64,000 bases of DNA from Hordeum vulgare subsp. vulgare (GCF_904849725.1 NC_058520.1:346205670-346269669), one strand, 5' to 3'. Shown: positions 22,660-34,171, counted from the first letter of the stretch. The notes: generated from the letters alone by a model not told the origin. Made by a program: numbers and translations.

Positions 22660-24470
22660 TGATGGTGAACGTCGCAAGGGAAACAAAAAATTTCCTACGC
22701 GCACGAAGACCTATCATGGTGATGTCCATCTACGAGAGGGGATGAGTGATCTACGTACCCTTGTAGATCGTACAGCAGAAGCGTTAGTGAACGCGGTTGA
22801 TGTAGTGGAACGTCCTCACGTCCCTCGATCCGCCCCGTGAACAATCCCGCGATCAGTCCCACGATCTAGTACCGAACGGACGGCACCTCCGCGTTCAGCA
22901 CACGTACAACTCGACGATGATCTCGGCCTTCTTGATCCAGCAAGAGAGACGGAGAGGTAGAAGAGTTGTCCGGCAGCGTGACGGCGCTCCGGAGGTTGGT
23001 GATGATCTTGTCTCAGCAGGGCTCCGCCCGAGCTCCGCAGAAACGCGATCTAGAGGAAAAACTATGGAGGTATGTGGTCGGGCAGCCGTGAGAAAGTCGT
23101 CTCAAATAAGCCCTAAAACCTCCGTATATATAGGTGGGAGGGAGGGGAGGAGGCAGCCTCAAAACCTAAAGGTTTGGCCGAAATTGGAGGTGGAGGAGTC
23201 CTACTCCAATCCTACTTGGAGTAGGATTCCACCTTCCCACTTGGAAACTCTTTCCACCTTGTGTTTTTTCCTTCTCAAACCTTATGGGCCTTAGTGGGAA
23301 CTTATTCCAGCCCACTAGGGGCTGGTTTATCTCTTCCCATAGCCCATGAGACCCCTTGGGGCGTGACACCCCTCCCGATGGTCCCCGGCACCCCTCCCGG
23401 CACTCCCGGTACACTACCGATGAGCCCGAAACTTTTCCGGTAATGCACGAAAACCTTCCGGTAACCAAATGAGGTCATCCTATATATCAATCTTCGTTTC
23501 CGGACCATTCCGGAAATCCTCGTGACATCCGTGATCTCATCTGGGACTCCGAACAACATTCGGTAACCAACCATATAACTCAAATACGCATAAAACAACG
23601 TCGAACCTTAAGTGTGCAGACCCTGCGGGTTCGAGAACTATGTAGACATGACCCGAGAGACTCCTTGGTCAATATCCAATAGCGGGACCTGGATGCCCAT
23701 ATTGGATCCTACATATTCTACGAAGATCTTATCGTTTGAACCTCAGTGCCAAGGATTCATATAATCCCGTATGTCATTCCCTTTGTCCTTCGGTATGTTA
23801 CTTGCCCGAGATTCGATCGTCAGTATCCGTATACCTATTTCAATCTCGTTTACTGGCAAGTCTCTTTACTCGTTCCGTAATACAAGATCCCGCAACTTAC
23901 ACTAAGTTACATTGCTTGCAAGGCTTGTGTGTGATGTTGTATTACCGAGTGGGCCCCGAGATACCTCTCCGTTCACACGGAGTGACAAATCCCAGTCTTG
24001 ATCCATACTAACTCAACTAACACCTTCGGAGATACCTGTAGAGCATCTTTATAGTCACCCAGTTACGTTGCGACGTTTGATACACACAAAGCATTCCTCC
24101 GGTGTCAGTGAGTTATATGATCTCATGGTCATAGGAATAAATACTTGACACGCAGAAAACAGTAGCAACAAAATGACACGATCAACATGCTACGTCTACT
24201 AGTTTGGGTCTAGTCCATCACATGATTCTCCTAATGATGTGATCCCGTTATCAAGTGACAACACTTGCCTATGGCCAGGAAACCTTGACCATCTTTGATT
24301 AACGAGCTAGTTAACTAGAGGCTTACTAGGGACAGTGTTTTGTCTATGTATCCACACAAGTATTGTGTTTCCAATCAATACAATTATAGCATGGATAATA
24401 AACGATTATCATGAACTAAGAAATATAATAATAACTAATTTATTATTGCCTCTAGGGCATATTTCCAACA
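22660..24470 (-). repeat. C 5' LTR (1811 bp)
   Basis: Nearly identical to 15882-17692, including the distinctive segment upstream of TATA and the inverted repeat (here 23199-23226). The first base pair block reads TGATGG instead of TGTTGG. Ends CCAACA at 24470, followed by the GCCCC duplication. Confidence 0.95.
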
Positions 24471-26640
24471 GCCCCGCCGTGGCACCTCCCTGTCGCCCGC
24501 CGAGCTCCCCGCCGGTGCCCTGACCGTGCCGCCTGCCGTGGCCGCCCTCGCTCCCACCATCTGCCCTGGCCTCCTACGCCGCGCCCGCCGGCCTCCTCCT
24601 CCGGTTGCCGTCGCCGCGCCGCCTTGGTCCCGTGCGCGTTGCCATGCCTAATGTTGCTGTTGCTGTCCCGTGGTGTGCCCGATGTGTTACTGTTGCTGTT
24701 CATGCTGCTTGTTTCCGTGTGCATTGCTGCCGCCTAATAGCTTGGCGTTGCCTGCTTTGCTTGACCGATGCCTGATGGTGCTGCCGCTGCTGCATGCTAT
24801 GTTGCTGCGTGTGCTTGCTTGCCTGCAGGTGCTGTTGCTGCCGCTAGTTGCTATAGCTGCTACCGCTGTGCTTGCTTGCGTGGACATATGTTGCTTGTTG
24901 CTGCCGCTCCTAGGCTGTTGTTGCTGCTATGCATGCCGCTTAGCTAGCTGCCTTGCTTTGCTGCTGCCTGTAGCTGCTTAGGTTATTAGTTGCTGTAGCT
25001 AGCCGGCTGATAGCTTCCTGTAGCATGCTGTTGCTATTGCTTGCTAGTGTGCTTGCTGAAGTTGCTTTGCTGCTTGCTTGCTGCTAGCTGTAGTTGATAG
25101 GCTAGGTTGATAGTTGATGTTGCCTGCTAGCTGTTTTTGCTAGATGCTAGCTGTAGCTTGCCGTTGCCTGATGATATGCTTGCTTGTGTGTTGCTGTTGC
25201 TCGTGCTACTGTAGATGATATTGCTTGCTTGTGTTGTCGCTTGCCGTCGCCGCGTGCACCATCCCCTCCTTCATGGAACCGACAAGATCGGCGAGTACCA
25301 CGACGTCCTCGATGACCCCCGGAATGTATACGAATACCGACGCCGAAGACCGTGAACCACAATGCCAAGCGAACGACTACCGTCGACGAGACCGTGTACC
25401 ACGACTTCCACTACGACCACGACGATCGTAGTTCTCCTTCACCGAACCGAACCGCTACGATTCGCACACTTCGAAGGTATACCGATGGAACGCGTCTTGA
25501 ACCGGATGCTTGTGATGTATGAGATGAATGTATGTTTGACCGTTGCATGTTGTCTCTCTTTCGTCGCGCCCTCGACACATGGGAACCCGGTAGCGGGATC
25601 ATCCCATCTTTATTTAGCGTTCCCGCACCCTCTTCCTATTCGTTGGCACCGATATCTCGACGAGTTATCGGGATAGGAACGTTACCATGGCTTAATTTCC
25701 GTCTTGCCACCATGGTTCCCTCTCGCTCTCCGTGGCGACATATGTTTCTTTCTCTTCTTGCCCGTGGTGTTGTAACTTGCATGCATGTCGCATTCATGGC
25801 ATATAGTCTTGAGTTGCATGTCTCTTGTGACGTAGCTCCGATTTGTGTTCCGCGTGTTAACCGACTAGGAGGACATGTAGGATCATCGCTTCACCCCTTG
25901 CCATGTTAACAACAATTAAATATTGCCGTGTAAATTAACGGGAGTGAACTAAATAATTAATCGTGGAGTTTCGCCGATATGCAACTCGTTGCATATCGAG
26001 CTTCACTTAATGTGTAGTGATGTGTGAGGTGGATTGCCATGCCATCCCCTCCATTTTTGATCTGTTCATGCATCATAGTAGGTTGTGCATCATGTTGTGC
26101 ATCGTGTGGTGAATATTTGTGTTGATGTTTGTTTACGGTTTGCTCCGTCTCGATAGAGTTCCGCAAGCGTGTCGGAATGTGAGGACCCATTCGACTACGT
26201 TGGTTCGCCGACTTCTCGGAGTTGTTCTTCTTCCAAGCGGGATCTTAGGCAAGATGACCATTTCCCCAGATACCATTACTATCATTGCCATGCTAGTTAT
26301 CGCTTCTATCGATTATTTCTCGTTGCCTACCACATGTTAAATATCAGCCTCTCAACAATGCCATGATAACCTTCAACCTGTTTGACCTAGCAAACCACTG
26401 ATTGGCTATGTTACTGCTTGCTTAACCCTGTTGTTAGCGTTGCTAGTTGCAGGTGTAGTTGCTTCCATGTGAAAACATGGGTTCCTTGTTATATCACCAT
26501 ATTTAATGCTATTTAATTTAATGCACCTATATACTTGGTCAAGGGTGGAAGTCTTGGCCTTTCTAGCCTGGTGTTTTGTTCCACCTTTGCCCCCTTAGTT
26601 TCGGCTACTGGTGTTATGTTCCATATATGAGCGCTCCTAA

Positions 26641-26981
26641 CACGATTGGGGTTGTTATGGGGACCCCCTTGATAATTTGTTTTATATTAAAGCTGGTCTG
26701 CCAAGGCCCAACTTTGGTACTACATTTGCCTAATAACTAATGAACTGCATAGGGAGTAATTAACCCGAGGAAATTTAATCAACCCCCGGGCCAGTGCTCC
26801 TCATGAGTGTTGGTCCAAAATTGACAGATTGCGGGGCCACCACGGGGCAACTCGAGGTTTGGTACCTGTAGGCTTTTCCATCCGTCGTGTCCTAAGAACG
26901 AGATACGCGGCTCCTATCGGGATCGTCGACATGTCGGGCGGCCTTGCTGGATTAGTTTTACCTTTGACGAAATATCTTGTG
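26641..26981 (+). other. B LTR segment missing from the 5' copy
   Basis: The 3' LTR runs CACGATTGGGGTTGTTATGG through about 300 bp to TTGTGCATCGGGATTCC. The 5' LTR jumps directly from CACGATCG to TTGCATCGGG near 10665. Both LTRs are copied from one template at integration, so this is a deletion in the 5' LTR after insertion. Confidence 0.8.
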
Positions 26982-27601
26982 CATCGGGATTCCGGTGAAG
27001 CTTTGGGTAATCTCAGAGTTGAGGTTTTCCACTAGGGAATCCGACGAGATCGCGAGCTTCGTGATTGAGGATTTCTATGCGGCTTGTGGTAATTTGTGAT
27101 GGACTAGTTGGAGCACCCCTACAGGGTTAAATCTTTTCGGAAAGCCGTGCCCGCGGTTATGTGGCAACGTGGAAACTTTGTTTAACACTGGTTCTAGATA
27201 ACTTGAAGTAACTTAATTAAAATATGCCAACTGTGTGCGTAACCGTGACTGTCTCTTTCATGAGTTCCTTCTCCGATCGAGGACACGGTGGGGTTATGTC
27301 TGACGTAGGTAGGTGTTCAGGATCATTTATTTGATCATCAGTAGTTCACGTCCATTATGCGTAGATCATCCCCCTCTTTATTCTTGTACTCATAAATTAC
27401 CACCATATATATATATATGTGCTTAGACGCCGCTGCAACCTCACCACTTAACCTTGTCTCACCCATTAAGCTTTGCTAGTCTTGATACCTTTGGAAATGA
27501 GATTGCTGAGTCCCCTGTGGCTCACAGATTTCTACAACACCAGTTGCAGGTACAGGTAAAGATTACTTGACGCGAGCACATTGATTGTTCATTTGGAGTT
27601 G

Positions 27602-27633
27602 CTTCTTCTTCTTCTTCTTCTTCTTCTTCTTCA
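27602..27633 (+). repeat. (TTC)n microsatellite in the B 3' LTR
   Basis: About ten TTC units; the equivalent place in the 5' LTR (near 11288) has about four. This fits replication slippage after insertion. Confidence 0.9.
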
Positions 27634-27939
27634 TCGATCTAGGATGGGTTCTAGGCCGACAGCCTGGATAACGAGGATGGACGTCGTTCTTCTTTTCTCG
27701 TTTGTTTTCGTCCGTAGTCGGACCCTGCTCTTACTATTGATGATCATGTAATGTACTGGTGTGACTCTGATGTAGCTTGTGGCGAGTGTAAGCCGATTAT
27801 ATATATATATATCTCTTCTTTTCAGTACATGTACTTGTAACGATATCCATTCTTGCGACACGACGAGATGCGCTTCTATCCCTGATGAGGCCCTCATGCC
27901 AAATTGAGGATAGGGTCGCATCTTGGACGTGACACACAT

Positions 27940-28516
27940 GCTAAGGGATCTCTAGTCAAATAACATTGCTCGGAACCAAGCAAACATAATTCATTATTTT
28001 GTCTTCCTTGTCCAACATCTACTTCTAAGCATGTAATAGTTTAATGAGTGTTCACAATCATAGATGGTGCCCAAGATGATATATTTATATGTGAACCTCT
28101 CTTTCTTTATCACTTCCTATTAATTGCAACAATGACCAAGGTCTACGTTTGTCCACCCACAACAAGTTTCAATCAACATTCTTTTTATATGTGAAGTCAT
28201 CACTTCCCATAAAATCATTACATGATCTTTCATGCTTTTGTTCTTTTATTATTCTTTTCTTTAGATCATGGCATGAGGCAAGGCCCTTAACTAAAACACT
28301 CTTTATTATATGACTCACGAGCTGGAATACATTGGGGGTAACACAAAGCAAAACTCAAGCCTAGATCATACTAAGAACTTTATTCTACTAGAGAAAGATA
28401 AAAGCAAAAAGGATCGAACTAAGAAAAAGGTAAAGGAAAAAGATGTGATGGTGATACGATACCGAGGCAACTCCCCCAAGCTTGGCATAAACCAAGGGGA
28501 GTGCCCATACCCGTGC
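27940..28516 (-). other. D 3' untranslated region, proximal part, with a second PPT-like motif
   Basis: Between the B insertion and the third ORF of D. CTCCCCCAAGCTT at 28471-28483 is identical to the 13 bases next to the 3' LTR (6458-6470). With B removed the two lie about 1.49 kb apart. The remainder is AT-rich with no convincing ORF; the frames at 28169-28351 and 28310-28540 are not supported. Confidence 0.7.
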
Positions 28517-29038
28517 TTAGTTGTCTTCCTTCGAAGGTGATGGTGGTGGAGTTGTTGCAATCTGGGGTTGATTCTCCGTCTTCCAAGGCATAGGTGCTCC
28601 ATCATGGAAAGATGACCGAGTCTCCGGAATCCTCAAATCTGCAGCCAACCGTATTGATTTAAATCTATACTCATACTCACAGTTTTGGTTCTGCAGGTCG
28701 TAGATATGGGCTTGGAGGTGATCAATTCTGTCATAGAGCCTGGAGAGGTGCTTCCCGATGTCATTGGCATCGATCTTGTGCTTGTTGGTGAACTCCGTGA
28801 TCATCATGTGGTTGGCGTTGAGTCCGTGTTCCACCATCCCTTGGCACTTGAAGACTTGCTTATCTATTGCTTCGAGCCTCGCCTCCATGCTTCCGGTCTT
28901 CTTGGGCCCCTCAACGTCACGGATGTGCAGCACCCCATCATGCATCTCGATAGATTGAGGGTGTTGCAGCACTCCCGCGAGGTTGGGATTGATGACCTTC
29001 TCGAAGAACTTGTCCTTCGGAACTTTTGGGGACGCCAT
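28517..29038 (-). CDS. D third ORF, intact, unknown function (173 codons)
   Basis: An uninterrupted ATG-to-stop frame on the same strand as pol and downstream of integrase, where some Athila elements carry an env-like gene. The protein starts MASPKVPKDKFFEKV. Its middle (about residues 50-125) is rich in charged and heptad-spaced residues (for example HLSRLYDRIDHLQAHIYDLQ), suggesting a coiled coil, and it ends with a Pro/Ser/acidic tail (TPPPSPSKEDN). No signal peptide, transmembrane segment or furin-like site is visible, so it is not a recognisable envelope protein. It stays open while gag and pol of the same element carry stops. A TATA-like motif lies about 85 bp upstream. I do not know its function. 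Confidence 0.6.
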   Translation of the reverse strand: MASPKVPKDKFFEKVINPNLAGVLQHPQSIEMHDGVLHIRDVEGPKKTGSMEARLEAIDKQVFKCQGMVEHGLNANHMMITEFTNKHKIDANDIGKHLSRLYDRIDHLQAHIYDLQNQNCEYEYRFKSIRLAADLRIPETRSSFHDGAPMPWKTENQPQIATTPPPSPSKEDN

Positions 29039-29391
29039 AGCGATCTAGATCTGTCTGCATAGTAGCTCGAAACGAAATAGAGGATATTTGCGTGACACAA
29101 GGGTCAGACCTTTTGGGAGAATATATAATGAATTTTTCCCGACCAAAAGGAGTACTCCGCAAGAAAACAGAGTCCGGGAGGCACACGAGGTGCCCACAAG
29201 CCACCCAGGCGCGGCCAGGGGGTAGGCCGCGCCTGGCAGGCTTGTCGCCTCCTCATGCGCTTTCTGGACTTCTTTAATTTTTTCTATTTTTCTAAAAATT
29301 CCAAAACGGAGAAAAATTGCTACTGGAAAAGTTTTGGAGTCGGTTTACTTACCGAATCACATACCTCTTCGTTTTTGGAGTCTGAAACAGG
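29039..29391 (-). promoter_or_regulatory. D pol-ORF3 spacer resembling the D LTR promoter region
   Basis: A ~350 bp spacer between integrase and the third ORF. On the element strand it has a near-perfect hairpin (about 29192-29245, arms with CCAGGCGCGGCC and GGCCGCGCCTGG). An A/T-rich TTCCAAAAC-type stretch lies upstream and a TATATATTC motif downstream (about 29119-29130). The same order, with similar flanking words (GACAAGCCTGCCAGGC before the hairpin, GGTGGCTTGTGGG after it), occurs in the D LTRs at 6081-6300 and 43980-44180. I infer an internal LTR-like promoter for the third ORF. The sequence resemblance is visible; promoter activity is not shown. Confidence 0.5.
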
Positions 29392-32300
29392 CTAATAAAT
29401 ATCCCTTATGTACTCCTCCTGAGTTATGGTATTAATAACATTGCTTTCAACATTTATGGGAGTACCTGAGATATAATGCTTGATTCTTTGCCCATTTACC
29501 ACTCTCGGGAAATTACCTTCCGTGTTGTTGATCTTGATGGCACCGGAACGATATACTTCCTCAACAATGTAAGGACCTTCCCATTTAGAGAGAAGCTTGC
29601 CTGCAAAAAATCTTAAACGAGAATTGTAAAGCAAGACATAATCACCTACATTGAACTCACGTTTTTGTATCCTTTTATCATGCCACCTCTTAACTTTTTC
29701 TTTAAGCAACTTGGCATTTTCATATGTCTGAGTTCTCCATTCATCAAGTGAGCTAATATCAAATAACCTCTTCTCACTAGCAAGTTTGAAATCAAAGTTG
29801 AGCTCTTTTATTGCCCAATAAGCCTTATGCTCTAGCTCAAGAGGTAAATGACATGCTTTACCGTAAACCATTTTGTACGGAGACATGCCCATGGGATTCT
29901 TATAAGCTGTTCTATAAGCCCACAATGCATTATCAAGCTTCTTAGACCAATTCTTTCTAGACCTATTAACAGTCTTTTACAGAATTAGTTTAATCTCTCT
30001 ATTACTTAGCTCTACTTGACCACTGGACTGAGGATGATAGGGAGATGCAATTCTATGGTTGACATCATACTTAGCAAGCGTTTTACGGAAATCACCATGA
30101 ATAAAATGTGAACCACCATCAGTCATTAGATATCTAGGGACTCCAAATCTAGGGAAAATAACTTCTTTGAGCATCCTAATAGAGGTGTTGTGATGAGCAC
30201 TACTAGTTGGGATAGCTTCTACCCACTTAGTAACGTAATCAACAGCAACTAGGATATGAGTATACCCGTTGGACTTTGGAAAAGGTCCCATATAATCAAA
30301 ACCCCAAACATCAAATGGTTCAATGACAAGTGAATAATTCATAGGCATTTCCTGACGTTTACTGATATTACCTATTCTTTGACATTCATCACAAGACAAG
30401 ACAAACTTACGGGCATCCTTGTAGAGGGTAGGCCAATAGAAACCAGATTGCAATACCTTGTGTGGAGTTCTATCTCCCGCATGGTGTCCTCCGTAAGCCT
30501 CAGAGTGACACTTCTGTAGGATCTGTCCCTGTTCATGCTCAGGTACACAACGTCTAATAACACTATCTACTCCTTCCTTATAAAGGTGAGGATCATCCCA
30601 GAAGTAATGTCTCAAATCAAAGAAGAATTTCTTCTTTTGCTGGTATGTGAAACTAGGTGGTATATATTTGGCAACGATATAATTTGCATAATCAGCATAC
30701 CACGGTGTACTACGTGAAGCATTGATGACATTTAGTTGCTCATCGGAAAAGCTATCATGAATAGGTTGTGGGTCATCAAGAACATTCTCCAACCTAGACA
30801 AGTTATCTGCTATGGGGTTCTCAACACCCTACCTATCAACAATATGCAAATCAAATTCTTGTAGCAGGAGGACCCATCTGATAAGTCTAGGTTTAGCATC
30901 TTTCTTTTCCATGAGATACTTAATAGCAGCATGATCAGTGTGAATAGTAACTTTGGAATCAACAATGTAAGATCTGAACTTTTCACATGCAAACACGACT
31001 GCTAAAAATTCCTTTTCAGTAGTAGCATAGTTTCTTTGGGCACTGTCTAGAGTTTTACTAGCATAATGAATAACATTCAACTTCTTATCAACTCTTTGTC
31101 CTAGAACAACACCAACAACACAATCACTAGCATCACACATAATTTCAAAAGGTAAGTTCCAATCAGGTGGTTGAACAATAGGTGCAGTTATCAAGGTCTT
31201 CTTAGGTATTTCAAAGGCTTCCTCACAATCATCGTCAAAAACAAAAGGAATACCCTTTTGCAAGAGATTGGTAAGAGGCCTAGAAATCTTAGAAAAGTCC
31301 TTAATGAACCTTCTATAGAAACCAGCATGACCAAGGAAACTTCTTATACCTTTAATGTCTGTAGGGCATGGCATTTTCTCGATCGCATCAACCTTAGCCT
31401 TATCAACTTCAATACCTCTTTCAGAAATTTTATGTCCTAAGACGATGCCTTCATTGACCATAAAGTGGCACTTCTCCCAGTTCAAGACAAGGTTGGTATC
31501 TTTACATCTCTGCAAAACTCGATCAAGGTTGTTGAGGCAATCATCAAAAGAAGACCCATAAACGGAGAAGTCATCCATGAAAACCTCAACAATCTTTTCA
31601 CAAAAGTCAGAGAATATAGCCATCATACATGTTTGAAAGGTAGCAGGTGCATTACATAGGCCAAAAGGAATACGTCTGTAAGCAAAGGTACTGAAAGGGC
31701 AGGTAAAAGTGGCTTTCTCCTGATCAGATTGTGCAATAGGTATTTGGGAGAAACGAGAATAACCATCTAGAAAGCAGAAGTGTGTGTGTTTAGACAATCT
31801 TTATAGCATTTGGTCAATAAAAGACAAAGGGTAATGATCTTTCCTAGTGGCTTTATTCAATTTCCTAAAATCAATCACCATCCTATAGCCAACAATAATC
31901 CTCTGTGGGATCAATTCATCTTTATCATTAGGGACAACGGTAATACCTCCCTTCTTAGGGACGCAATGCACCAGACTTACCCAATCACTATGAGCAATAG
32001 GATAGATAATACCTGCTTCCAGGAGCTTTAGTATGTCTTTTTCTTACTACCTCTTTCATCTTAGGATTTAATCTCCGTTTATGATCGGCAACTGGTTTGG
32101 AATCATGATCGGTTTAATTTTGTGCTCGCATAGAGTGGGACTAATGCCCTTAAGATCGTCAAGAGTATATCCAATAGAAGCACAGTGCTTCCTCAGAGTT
32201 TTTAATAACTTCTTTTCTTCATGCTCTGAAAGGCCAGCACTAATAATAATAGGATATATCTCTTTTTCATCGAGATAAGCATACTTAAGAGTATCAGGTA

Positions 32301-32901
32301 ACTGTTTAAGCTCGAACACATGATCACCCTTTGGTGGGGGTGGATCTCCAAGCAGTTCAACATGCAAATTATTCTTAAGGATAGGATGTTGTTCAAAGAT
32401 AACTCTATCTATCTCATTCCTTTCATCCATATGCATATCATTTTCATGCTCAAGCAAGTATTGCTCTAAAGGATCAGTAGGAGGCACATCAATAGAAGCT
32501 AGGGAAATAATGTGATCCTTACTAGACAACTCTTTTTCTTGAGGTTGTCTACCAAACTTGGAGAAATTGAACTCATGTGACACACCTTCAAAGCCAACAG
32601 TGACAGTTTGCTTCTCACAGTCAATATGAGCATTAACAGTACTGAGGAAAGGTCTACCAAATATGATGGGACAAAAGCTATCTTGTGGGGTAGCAAGAAC
32701 GAGAAAATCAACAAGATACTTAGTTTTACCACACAAGACTTCAACATCTCTAACAATTTCCAAAGCAGATAGTATCTCTATTGGCAAGCTGAATAGTGAC
32801 ATCAATAGGTTCCATCTCGACAGGTGCAATCTCGTCTTTAATTTCATCATATAAAGATTGAGGTATTGCACTAACACTAGCACCCACGTCACATAAACCA
32901 T
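29392..32901 (-). pseudogene. D pol: protease, RT, RNase H and integrase with a few stops
   Basis: One minus frame covers nearly all of pol. Protease: a DVGAS active site near 32875-32895, just out of frame, then [38 protein letters not shown] and the catalytic FMDDFSVYG (near 31560), then [17 protein letters not shown]. RNase [17 protein letters not shown] and [13 protein letters not shown]. Integrase: an H-H-C-C zinc finger (CHSEAYGGHHAGD to CDECQR), core GFDYMGPFPKS, LMTDGGSHF, HPQSSGQVELSN, and a C-terminal part ending VNGQRIKHYI. Breaks are a paired frame change near 32040-32100 and stops near 31800, 30805-30825 and 29975. Otherwise it is remarkably well kept. Domain order and sequence fit the Athila clade. 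Confidence 0.9.
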
Positions 32902-33283
32902 GATAACAATGATCTCCTATCTAAACAGAAACAACATGCGTGCCAACAACATGCCTATGTTTGTCTCTAGCATGAGGTTTAGCAATTCTAGCAGCATCTT
33001 CACAGAAGTGAATATCATGGCCATCAACATTGTCAGACAGGAGATCTTCGATAATAGCAATGCTAGGTTCAACTCTAATTTGCTCAGGGGGTGTAGGTGT
33101 TCTAATGTAGCCCCTACGTATCACAGTTGAAGCTTTAGAATGATCCTTTATTCTAACAGGGAAAGGTGATTTCTCAATGTAAGCACTAGGAACAATAGGA
33201 TCATTATAAGCAATGACTTTCTCTTCAACTGGATTGGGTTTAACCACATTGACTTCTAAGGGAGGATGATATTTAAACCACTT
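32902..33283 (-). pseudogene. D gag-protease linker
   Basis: The minus frame 32921-33247 (MVKPNPVEEKV...) lies between gag and protease and has RKG-poor, Pro-rich sequence including RTPTPPEQIRVEPS. Athila polyproteins carry such a variable linker here. The frame change near 32900 separates it from the protease. No zinc knuckle is evident. Confidence 0.65.
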
Positions 33284-34094
33284 CTATTTAGGGAGATTAA
33301 TATGAGCAGCAAATGATGCACATAATGAAGCTACTGTCTCAGAGTCAAGTCCATGTTTAGCTCTAAAATCACAAAAAGTATTTGTTTCAACAAAGGATTT
33401 AACACAATCGAACTTAAGATTCATACCTGACTCGTTACCTTCATCAAACTCCCAATCTTCAGAGTTGCGTTTAATTCTTTCCAATAATTCCATTTGAAGT
33501 CAATATCTCTCTTCATAAAAGAACCGGTACAAGAAGTGTCAAGCATGGTGCGATTATCATGAGAAAGCCGAGCATAAAAGTTCTGAATAATAATTTCTCT
33601 CGAGAGCTCATGGTTGGGGCATGAATATAACATTGACTTAAGCCTCCCCCAAGCTTGAGAGATACTTTCTCTATAACGATGCCAAAAATTATAGATATAA
33701 TTCCGATCGCGATGTACCAAATGCATAGGATAAAACTTTTGATGTAATTCCAATTTCAATCGGTTGTAGTTCCATGATCTAGTATCATCACATAGCCTAT
33801 ACCATGTCAATGATTTATCCCCAAAAGATAAGGGAAAGACCTTCTTCTTGACCTCATCCTCGGGCAAACTTGCAAGCTTAAATAAACCACAAACTTCATC
33901 TACATAGATTAGATGCAAGTCGGGATGTGATGTTCCATCTCCTGTAAAAGGATTAGCCAACAATATCTCTAGCATACCCGAAGGAATTTCATAAAAAATA
34001 TTTTCAGTAGGTACAGCAGGTTGAGGAGCAACTCCTTATGCTTCCGTTCGAGGTGAAGATATCCCGAACAAGATCCTCAAAGGATTAGTTTCCA
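33284..34094 (-). pseudogene. D gag
   Basis: A likely ATG at 34092-34094 begins METNPLRILFGISSP, followed by an in-frame stop after about 19 codons. The frame is then open to 33421, including FKLASLPEDEVKKKVFPLSF, DKSLTWYRL and YNFWHRYRESISQAWGRLK, which match the retrotransposon gag capsid domain of Athila elements. A frameshift near 33450-33490 moves it to MELLERIKRNSEDWEFDEGN. The PBS lies about 80 bp upstream. Confidence 0.82.
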
Positions 34095-34171
34095 TAGTGA
34101 CAAGTGACAATAAATTTCAGCACACTATATAAATGTTTCCTTACCAAATTCCACTTACCAAAGGCGCTTCA

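Larger units (their letters stand above)
15882..24470 (-). mobile_element. C: young non-autonomous Angela-like Copia element
   Basis: Complete minus-strand element of 8589 bp with TSD GCCCC (15877-15881 and 24471-24475). Both LTRs are 1811 bp. I counted about 17 mismatches between them by eye (about 0.9%), so it is the youngest insertion here. The internal region (17693-22659) contains RNase H, RT, integrase, protease and gag in Copia order, but every domain carries stops or frameshifts. Several of these are identical to those in A and E, so it must have been mobilised by proteins made elsewhere. It interrupts the 3' LTR of B. Confidence 0.95.
7419..27934 (+). mobile_element. B: LARD-type large LTR retrotransposon without coding capacity (Sukkula-like), split by C
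   Basis: LTRs start TGTGACAGCCC and end CGTGACA. The 5' LTR is 7419-11606 (4188 bp), the internal domain 11607-14852 (3246 bp), and the 3' LTR 14853-27934 with C inserted (4488 bp net). TSD CACAT is at 7414-7418 and 27935-27939. A perfect initiator-Met PBS (TGGTATCAGAGC) lies at 11610. No gag or pol domain is found in any frame. Very long LTRs around a short non-coding domain are the definition of LARD elements; Sukkula of barley has similar dimensions. The family assignment is from memory. It depends on helper proteins. Confidence 0.9.
14853..27934 (+). repeat. B 3' LTR (4488 bp net), split by C
   Basis: Segments 14853-15881 and 24471-27934, separated by Copia element C and its GCCCC duplication. 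It aligns with the 5' LTR throughout. It carries a ~300 bp segment (about 26645-26980) missing from the 5' LTR and a longer TTC microsatellite (27602-27633). TA repeats lie at 27403 and 27798. Confidence 0.92.

Noticed and set aside
27631..27939. Minus-strand ORF at the end of the B 3' LTR
   Set aside because: Non-conserved in the 5' LTR and crosses the LTR end into D; no domain.
28517..29038. Envelope gene of an endogenous retrovirus-like Athila element
   Set aside because: Position fits, but no signal peptide, cleavage site or transmembrane segment is visible; kept as an unknown third ORF.
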